64,000 bases of DNA. Origin: Hevea brasiliensis. Lineage: Eukaryota; Streptophyta; Magnoliopsida; Malpighiales; Euphorbiaceae. Shown in pieces: positions 57,617-64,000 of the stretch. The stretch spans positions 69,798,992 through 69,862,991 of the forward strand of contig NC_079498.1 of assembly GCF_030052815.1 (NCBI RefSeq). Reading direction: 5' to 3'. The first letter of the stretch is position 1. The number at the start of each line of letters is the position of its first letter. The position numbers were made by a program, and so were the translations under genes. A model generated the notes under the pieces. It searched no databases and had not been told where the DNA came from. It worked only from the letters and a program-made list of their open reading frames with translations.

Positions 57617-58226
57617 ACACTGAATCCGAATTTGGTTTCAACTCCAACACTTTCAACACATTTCATTTGGTCACCATTGACCATTTCTTACTTCAAGTTA
57701 GGTCAAAGACAACATTTACCAATTTTTCACATTTTTGTCTCTAAACCCTAAGGGTCCAAAACCCTAATTCACAAATTCTTGCATTTAACCAATTCAATGC
57801 ATATCAATCTCATTACCACATCCATACAAGCTTGCTTAACATATTAAATTCAATCAAACTATGCAAATACACCTCCACAACATTTTGGCCAAAATTTACT
57901 CATGGTCCCTCAACAATTTATTTCATTTCATTTTAAGTTTATTTCTAAGTTGATCAAGCTATAAACACAACTAATAAACTAACTTTATAACTTAAATCAC
58001 TAACCTCAATCTTTGATGTCCAATTCTTCAATTCTCTTCCTTTGTCTTTTTCTTTGTTCTTCAATCTACTCTTCTAGTTGCCGAAACAAGCTTTAACCAT
58101 GGTAAAATAATTTTCTATGGTGTGATTTTTGGTTTTTCAAGCTAAAAGATGAGCTTTCATGGTGGTTTTGTGAGGGAGAGGATGAGAGAGGGAGTGAGGC
58201 GGCACTTAGGGAAGAAGGACTTTTAG

Positions 58227-58259
<33 letters not shown>

Positions 58260-58936
58260 GTGTCTTTAGGAAAACCAAAATTCAATTTAATTAAATTTAT
58301 TAATTATAATCTTTATGGCAACATGCATGTCGACACCATATTTTGACTGATCCCCGAAATCAATAAACTTTGAAACCGATCCCCAACACCAAGCCTCTAT
58401 TTTCCAGTTAATCACATTTCCGATCTCTCTTCAAAAGGAATCAAATTAGTACTAAGTCTCCCTATCATTTAAATCCTATTCGATCTCTCGAATCAATTAC
58501 CAAGTTTTTCGGCCGGTCAATCACATTTCCGATCTCTCTTATCAAACGAAATTGAACCAACATTAACTCTTCATGCCATCCGATTCCCCATTCATAAATA
58601 TTGTGGATAGCTATTCAATAAAGTTAAAGTTTTAATCTGGCTTAACGGTGCTTCCGATCTTAAGTGTTCAGATCAGGTTTCCAGTTTTAATAATCTTAAG
58701 TTCCGTTTAGTGTTTGTTATTGGTTTAGGCCGATCTCATGTCTACAAAGTTTTACCGATCTCTCATACATAGGTTAATAATTGCTTTCAAGTTATCCTAA
58801 TATGTTCAGACAATCAGGCGCTCATGCAACTTAGATACTTTTCGATCTCATTCAGTCATTAAAAAAAAAGGGGAACTTCATTTCATTTCAAATTAAAAAT
58901 TTATACAAGTCATTCGGCTGGAGGATCACCCCCAGC

Positions 58937-59811
58937 CTATTCTACATTTTGTTCACCCCCTCTATCACCTTCGGCCTCCTCCTTGCTATCCTCTTCGTCT
59001 TTCGGAGCCAGGTCTATCATCCAGGAAAAGTCCTCTTCGGGATAACGCTTCTTGAGCTCGGCCAAGAGATCCCCATGGGCGTTCACATCAGCATCGGCCT
59101 CCCTTGTCACCGCATCTTCTTCTTTTGCCTTGAGTTCGTCAGTGAGGCGAGCAACATCGGTGGCTCGAAGTGCCCGAACCTCTTCAAGAACATGGGCTTG
59201 CTCAGTTAACTTATCCTCGTAGAACTTCATCTGCCCCTTAATTTCAGCTATATAGTTTTGGGCGGATGAAAGTTGGGATCGGAGGGAAGCTGCTTCATGA
59301 CCCACCTTCTCGATCTCTTGCCTCATACGGTGAGCCTTCTCCTGGACAATATGTTGGTTCACCAAACTCTCCACACTCAGGCTCATAGTCTGGGTCAGGA
59401 TATCATCGAGAACGTTCGGGGTTAGCCTATCCCGATCCTCTCGAAGGCAGATGGAGGACCCCAAGAGCTTAGCAAAGCTCGGATTCTCTCGAACCGTCCG
59501 GTTCTTCTCCAGCGAGTGGATCAGGATTTGAGCGTCGCAGGAAAGGGTCCTCACAGGTGGTTGGGAAGGACCCCCTTCCGCACTTGAAGCAACCGGAGGA
59601 GGTGGTGGAGGCTCTTCACGCCAAGGAGGAGACCGAACCACTTCTATTTCAGGAACCGGCGGTCCTAAAGATCGGGATGAACCTCCCTGTATCTCACTCG
59701 GATCGTGCCTCGACGTCTGAGAGGCCTCGGCATACTTCATCTCCTGCACTTTTCTGGAGACCTCTCTCTTGCGCTTTCGGCTTTCCTTGGAAGCCTCGCC
59801 GCTCGCCATAC
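58937..59811 (-). pseudogene. Antisense gene of TAT-2, 3' part (coiled-coil, acidic tail)
   Basis: An open frame of 290 codons follows a likely splice acceptor (TTTCTTTGTGCAG, 59824-59812). The order is a basic start (ASGEASKESRKRKREVSRK), a low-complexity Pro/Glu/Ser region (PPWREEPPPPPPVASS), a segment with LSCDAQILIHSLEKNRTVRE, then a long coiled coil (about residues 155-235, KAHRMRQEIEKVGHEAASLR). It ends in an acidic tail (DEEDSKEEAEGDRGGEQNVE). The layout resembles the C-terminal half of plant proteins annotated as putative gypsy-type transposon proteins. Function is unknown. It is intact within this exon, but the upstream exon is broken. Confidence 0.7.
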
Positions 59812-59872
59812 CTGCACAAAGAAAAGGTCAGTGAGATCGCTAAGGCCCAAAGATCAGAGATATAGAAAGTAC
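59812..59872 (-). other. Predicted 61-bp intron in antisense gene
   Basis: On the minus strand the sequence is CTCG|GTACTTTC...TTTGTGCAG|GTATGG. Joining the sides keeps a frame that is open from about 59927 into the 290-codon exon. The pyrimidine tract is good; the donor is weaker. Confidence 0.45.
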
Positions 59873-60740
59873 CGAGGCCGAGGTCTGAAACCGCGTTCTT
59901 TCTTGGTGAATCAGCTACATTGTCCAATGATGTAGTTCGGTCGTCACTGCATCTAAACAGGAGAACTTCTGAGTGGCCGCCTGATCTTTCAACTCCATCA
60001 CCATTATGCCTTCTTCCCTATTCAGGGTGATGCGCTTCGGAATTAACGGGCCCTGATGCAGCTAGCTATGCGGGAAACCCTTAAAACCGCTCGAAACCTT
60101 GCTCCTCAGAATGAAAAAGATTTTTCCAATTCTTCAGGGAGGAAGGCAGGTCGGTAAAAAGGCCACAATGTGGCTTCGCCTGAAAGAACCAATACTCGTC
60201 ATCCTTTCGATGAGTTAGCCTATGTAGCTCGGCGAATACCTTCGCCGTTGGTCTGAGCCCCTTAGCTCGGCAGAGGCCTCTGAAGGCTACTAGGATCCAC
60301 CATGAGTTCGGGTGAACTTGGGCTATGCACACTTGATGGAATTTCAGAACTTCTTTGAAGAAGTCGCTAAGAGGGAACCGCAGCCCGGCTTTTAATTGCT
60401 CTTCGTATACCATGATCATATCATTCTCTTCGAAGAAGTGATCGGCTTGAAGATCGCCGTGACACTTAATGAGTTCGTATGAATCGGGCTAAATGTTATA
60501 TTCTAGGCTGAATGACTGCAGGTCGGTTTCTTGAAGGATTGATGGCAGCTCGTCCATGGGGAGGTTTTCTCTCCCTGAAGAATGCGTTCGTCTTGAGGGT
60601 CCCGCTTGACCACAGGCTGGAACAGAGGATGTAGGAGGTTCAGATCGCCCGCTCGGTCCGACTACCTCAACTTCATCTGACGACCATGAGACATGAATGG
60701 AAGGGGGGCTCGCCGCTCTCTGACCCTCGGCACCGCTCAT
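59873..60740 (-). pseudogene. Antisense gene of TAT-2, 5' part (PF04195-like domain)
   Basis: ATG at 60740 (MSGAEGQRAASPPS) is chosen because it lies 156 bases below a TATA box (60896-60903). An acidic Ser/Pro-rich start leads to LPSILQETDLQSFSLEYN, then TAG (60489-60491). The same phase continues with HFFEENDMIMVYEEQLKAGL, RFPLSDFFKEVLKFHQ, NSWWILVAFRGLCRAKGLRP and DDEYWFFQAKP, which resemble the plant PF04195 (putative gypsy-type transposon / Transposase_28) domain. A stop or shift at 60083, and others to about 59990, break the link to the downstream exon. Such genes are known as antisense ORFs near the 3' end of Tat elements. Confidence 0.68.
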
Positions 60741-60895
60741 TTTCAAAGAAAAGAGAAAATTTAAACTGAAAGAAAGATCAAAACCCTTACCGGAGTGTGA
60801 TCGGTGTCGGAAGAACTTGAAAAAACGAGAGGATGTTGGAATCACTCGCGAGAGGCTGAAAATAACATAAGGGAGCAACTGGCGAACCCATCCCC

Positions 60896-60903
60896 TATTT
60901 ATA
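60896..60903 (-). promoter_or_regulatory. TATA box for antisense gene
   Basis: TATAAATA on the minus strand, followed by GGGGATGG, 156 bases upstream of the ATG at 60740. Just upstream is the 13-mer TAAATGCTCAGAC (60907-60919), repeated at 61883-61895 before a second TATA-like tract. Confidence 0.65.
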
Positions 60904-61180
60904 CCCGTCTGAGCATTTAATGCTCACGGTGTCCCAAGCGGCGCATCGGTTAGCGGGATTCGCCAGCTTTTTCTGACACGTCTCATGAATATTCCAGAAA
61001 TTCCATAATTGAATAAGGAGAGATCGGCTAGTTAAAGGACCAGCAGATTAAGGTGGTTGTTTGGAATAACAGATCGGCTAAGGGCTATTCAGTTAAGAAT
61101 CGGATCAGATGAACACATCAGAGATCGGAAAATAACCAATGCAATAATAATAAAATGATAATTGTATTTCATTTCTAAAA

Positions 61181-61316
61181 GGGAGATTACATCATTTGGA
61201 CGATCTCTAGAGATCGGATTACATTAAAAGGGAGAATACATCATTTGGGCGATCTCTAGAGATCGGATTACATTAAAGGGGAAATTACATCACTTGGGCG
61301 ATCTCTAGAGATCGGC
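61181..61316. repeat. 49-bp repeat with perfect palindrome CGATCTCTAGAGATCG (x3)
   Basis: Units begin at 61181, 61230 and 61279. The 16-bp palindrome lies at 61201-61216, 61250-61265 and 61299-61314, exactly 49 bp apart. It sits about 300 bp upstream of the antisense gene's TATA box. Confidence 0.9.
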
Positions 61317-61368
61317 AGTACATCCTATCTAGCGAAGGCCTATGTCAAAGCCTAGTCTCGTGGCTGAA

Positions 61369-61782
61369 TCAAAAGATGTGTTTGATCAGGAGACCGGCCA
61401 TCGACATCGGATAGATGTACAGCTCAGATGGGGTGACTATGACTCTCATGAGGATAAGAGAGATCACCATCAATATTATCGCTCGGAACCGAGCCGCTGT
61501 CGGGACACCCAATGTGGTGAGAAGCCAAATGAACTTCAAAGGGCAGTCACCAAAGATCAGGGGGAAATTAGCAGTCTTCTCGCCCGAAATCGGTTCGTCG
61601 ATTACATCGGTCGATCGATTTGGGGTCAACGCAATCGATATTCTCAATCTGGATCGGTGAATTAGTCCGGTTCTCTCACTGTCATCAAATATGGCCATAA
61701 TGATTTTTTGATCACCAGGGTCAAAAATTGTCAGTCGGTGAACAAGGTGAACAACCGGGAAAAGATCAAAAGCAGCTATCAT
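61369..61782 (-). CDS. Hypothetical antisense ORF (about 137 codons)
   Basis: The open frame extends over 234 codons (62073-61369), but the ATG at 61782 is preferred because a TATATATATA tract (61867-61876) lies about 85 bases upstream. The peptide ([20 protein letters not shown]...) is hydrophobic, with a possible membrane-spanning stretch near the C-terminus ([18 protein letters not shown]). I recognise no family. It may be a chance frame in the duplicated antisense promoter module. Confidence 0.25.
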   Translation of the reverse strand: MIAAFDLFPVVHLVHRLTIFDPGDQKIIMAIFDDSERTGLIHRSRLRISIALTPNRSTDVIDEPISGEKTANFPLIFGDCPLKFIWLLTTLGVPTAARFRAIILMVISLILMRVIVTPSELYIYPMSMAGLLIKHIF

Positions 61783-61866
61783 GGCCGGGATTGTTACCGG
61801 AGCAGTTAGAACAGGAAAAGTGAGAAAGGGGAGAAAATGAAATGCGGGAGGATTTCCTGATGAGGG

Positions 61867-61876
61867 TATATATATA
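61867..61876 (-). promoter_or_regulatory. Second antisense TATA-like tract
   Basis: TATATATATA on the minus strand, 3-10 bases below TAAATGCTCAGAC, the same arrangement as at 60896-60919. Downstream, CTCCGGTAA recurs in both modules. Confidence 0.45.
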
Positions 61877-62515
61877 GAGAAGGTCTGAGCATTTATGGCT
61901 AGCAGAAAACGAAGCGAGCGCCTCGAAAATTGAAAGAATAAATGCCTTGACTGAACTGACCCGGACAAAGGAGAAGACTTTGGAATGAGAGAGATCGGGA
62001 GAGGGGCCCGGCATGAGAGTTTGGAAAAAGAGCATATTGGAAAGATCGGAAGGGAGGGGAGATCGGAATGCAAAGAGAATAAGACAACTTCCCATGACTG
62101 TCATCATAATCAGAGCCAAGGTAGTTAAAGCGTTGCAGACGAGATCAAATCTCCTCCGCACGCCTCATTTGCAGAATTGCCCACATTGCTGACAGGTGCC
62201 AGAGTATGTCATGACAGTCCTGTATATCTCAATCTCTACTGTTGATCTTACTTATAAGGACAAGTCCGGAGCCCTTGAATCAAAGAAGAAGACGACAAGA
62301 CCGACGCCTTTTATTCCCAGCCCTCGGATTGCCCTTGACAAGAAAATTTTGGGCCGTCAGATTAGAAAAGAGAAAGGACAAATATTCTGAAAAGGATCTC
62401 AGTCGTTCATTTTTATTCTCTTTGATTCTCAAACATCAGATCATGTCCTTTAAGATCCAAACCTTCCATCTCCTTCAAGGGGAATCTTGACCCTTCATTG
62501 GGGGCACATGTTCCC

Positions 62516-62523
62516 TATAAATA
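62516..62523 (+). promoter_or_regulatory. TATA box of TAT-2 LTR (sense)
   Basis: TATAAATA within TTCCCTATAAATACCTGC is at the spot where TAT-1 has TCTAAATA. It is the likely start of the U3/R boundary, with transcription expected about 30 bases downstream. Confidence 0.65.
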
Positions 62524-62934
62524 CCTGCATGAAAACTGTTGATAGGAGAGGACGAAGAAAAAGGGTGGTGATTATAGTGGAAAAGCTCTAAAAATTGATT
62601 CAGTTTTGCTACTCTGCTATTTTTAAGCTAGAAAGACTTTAGAAACCAGTTTTCTAAAGTTTTTTTTTTTGAAGAAGTGTTTGACACTGGAACTCTTGAT
62701 TTTCAGTTTGTTCATTGCTCTGTGATACCCTTTCTTAAGTTTCAATTCTGTTTTCACCACCTTTATATCCACTTTTATTTTCTGAGCTCAATCTCATTCA
62801 TTATCATTCCGGTTCGATAACATGCTAACTAGGCATTCGTCATTTCAAGGCAAGCATTAGTCCCCAGACTATTAGCGCGAAACTCTACAACATTCGTGAC
62901 TCCATAATTAGTTCAATAGGTTCAACTTCCTGCA

Positions 62935-62941
62935 GGTGAGT
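62935..62941 (+). other. Candidate 5' splice site in TAT-2 leader
   Basis: CAG|GTGAGTG is a strong plant donor consensus. TAT-1 has CACAG|GTAAATG at the same position (minus, 54650-54641). No acceptor is identified within the window. Confidence 0.35.
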
Positions 62942-63507
62942 GTCTGAACTGTTGCCATATCCAGTGTTCGTCTTTATTTTCTTTTTACGCTCGTAATTTT
63001 CATTAAAGTTTGTTTTATGTTAGAAGGTCCCACGTGGGTGGTTATTCTCGAGTTTATGTTTGATATATCAGTTCATGTTATTTATTTGTTCTTTGTCTTT
63101 TATTATCTCCTAATGTAGGTGTTCTGATTACGGGTAACGTATAGGTAGTTTGATAAAATGTTGGTAGCAGTATCTTAACATAAGAGTTTTTTAATAAATG
63201 TTCGGATAATAAATCAGAGAGTTATAAAGTCGAACCACTAGACTAGCTCGAGAAGATGACTGGGTAAAGGTGGGGGGTCGGAGTAAAATTGAATTTCAGA
63301 CTATCAAATGAAATAGAGCAAATGTTGCCTGCCGAAAGGTATTGGTAAAGCGATCACATAGGAGGTCAGTAAAATTCAGTCTAGTATCCCCTATCTAGTC
63401 ACGAGGTACCAATGAGCTAAAAGGAGCCTTATTCGGGTCCCCGGCATCTTCAAATGCCAGAACCCTTAGTCTTAGGCTCTTATGATGTGTAGCTGTAATC
63501 AAATTTT

Positions 63508-64000
63508 AAGAGGTCGGAGAAGTCCTTATCCGACTCTCATTCATGTAAAAGAGATCAGAGGAGAGTTCTTATCCGATTCTCAACCAAAATTTTAGTAAAT
63601 ATTTAAAAGAGATCAGAGGAGAGTTCTTATCCGATTCTCAACCAAAATTTTAATAAATATTTAAAAGAGATCGGAGGAGAGTTCTTATCCGATTCTCAAT
63701 CAAAAATCTTAGTAAATATCTAAAAGAGATCGGAGGAGAGTTCTTATCCGATTCTCAATAAAAAATCTTAGTAAATATCTAAAAGAGATCGGAGGAGAGT
63801 TCTTATCCGATTCTCAATCAAAAATTCTAATAAATATCTAAAAGAGATCGGAGGAGAGTTATTATCCGATTCTCAATAAAAAATCTTAGTAAACATCTAA
63901 AAGAGATCGGAGGAGAGTTCTTATCTGATTCTCAATAAAAAAATTCTAATAAATATCTAAAAGAGATCGGAGGAGAGTTTTTATCCGATTCTCAATCAAA
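63508..64000 (+). repeat. 59-bp tandem array in TAT-2 LTR
   Basis: At least eight units contain AAAAGAGATCGGAGGAGAG followed by TTCTTATCCGATTCTCAAT, with starts near 63547, 63605, 63663, 63722, 63781, 63840, 63899 and 63959. The first unit is more diverged. The array runs off the window end. Confidence 0.93.

Larger units (their letters stand above)
55228..58327 (-). mobile_element. CHR-B3 LTR (family B, interrupted by TAT-2)
   Basis: It begins TGTCACACCC, matching the family B LTR end, and follows family B to TTTATGGCAACATGCA at 58327, where TAT-2 starts; about 600 bp of LTR are missing. There is no primer site on its left, so it is a solo or 3' LTR. It is clearly more diverged than CHR-B1 and CHR-B2 yet keeps the paired hairpins (55904-55946) and the perfect inverted repeat (57593-57616). 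Confidence 0.85.
58328..64000 (+). mobile_element. TAT-2 LTR (Tat/Ogre-like), runs past window end
   Basis: TGTCGACACC at 58328 is a typical start for Tat-type LTRs and follows CHR-B3 sequence abruptly. The LTR would exceed 5.6 kb. It contains an antisense gene (58937-60740), palindrome repeats (61181-61316), a sense TATA box (62516-62523) and a 59-bp array (63508 onward). Its homology to the TAT-1 LTR begins at about 62290. The 3' LTR end and primer site are not reached, so calling the whole stretch LTR rather than LTR plus internal sequence is an inference. Confidence 0.65.

Noticed and set aside
61342..61665. Plus-strand ORF of 107 codons overlapping the antisense ORF
   Set aside because: It has no domain and no promoter in that direction. 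It is the shadow of the minus-strand frame or chance.
62040..62056. AGATCGGAAG, which resembles the start of a sequencing adapter
   Set aside because: Only ten bases match, and AGATCGG is a frequent native motif of this LTR.
63508..64000. CRISPR-like array
   Set aside because: The 59-bp units are continuous tandem repeats without unique spacers, in a plant LTR.
1..64000. Endogenous pararetrovirus or other viral insertion
   Set aside because: All RT and protease sequences have Ty3/gypsy order (RT, RNase H, integrase, chromodomain) with LTRs. No movement protein or coat-protein signature was seen.

Overview
This window is plant nuclear DNA, most likely from a eudicot. The evidence is Ty3/gypsy chromovirus and Tat/Ogre-type retrotransposons, a TRIM, plant-type tRNA-Met and tRNA-Arg primer sites, and AT-rich sequence. 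I found no cellular gene, rRNA, tRNA or CRISPR array. Almost every base belongs to an LTR retrotransposon or a remnant of one. The species cannot be named from the sequence alone.

The layout is a nest. The oldest layer I can see is TAT-1, a minus-strand Tat/Ogre-like element. Its protease, gag and extra upstream ORF1 lie at 9150-14702, its tRNA-Arg primer site at 15539-15556, and pieces of its 5' LTR at 15560-15788 and about 53680-55227. On the left, chromovirus CHR-B1 (minus) cuts TAT-1 at 9150, and a solo LTR of family A (124-4067) sits inside the CHR-B1 coding region. In the middle, a family C LTR (CHR-C1, minus; 15789-15831 and about 50538-53680) lies in the TAT-1 LTR. CHR-A1 (plus, 15832-50532) lies inside CHR-C1, CHR-C2 (plus, 22241-45506) inside CHR-A1, and CHR-B2 (minus, 26699-38812) inside CHR-C2. 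That is five levels, and the three inner insertions are proved by 5-bp target duplications (TGCTA, TAAAA, TGCAT). A 536-bp TRIM with duplication GGCAT sits in the right LTR of CHR-A1. On the right, a family B LTR (CHR-B3, 55228-58327) interrupts TAT-1, and a second Tat-like LTR (TAT-2, plus, from 58328 past the window end) interrupts CHR-B3.

The chromoviruses look Tekay/Del-like: gag, protease, RT, RNase H, integrase and a C-terminal chromodomain, in LTRs of 3.1-4.1 kb. The best-preserved coding sequence is CHR-C2 (gag 25511-26359, pol 38814-41495 and 41588-42337), but it has stops. CHR-A1 has lost its gag core, RT, RNase H and integrase and can only have been mobilised in trans. All coding copies in the window appear defective.

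The most interesting signals are not the proteins. (1) All chromovirus LTRs, across three families, carry two adjacent hairpins whose stems keep pairing through compensatory changes, with a G.U pair that forms only in the sense RNA. The two LTRs of each complete element differ most right beside this structure. (2) The TAT-2 LTR carries a full antisense gene with its own TATA box, a duplicated antisense promoter module, and three 16-bp perfect palindromes spaced exactly 49 bp apart. (3) A 74-bp in-phase GT-AG intron-like insert lies in the CHR-C2 integrase and is absent from family B. (4) An in-frame TAG lies at the same place just before the chromodomain in two families.
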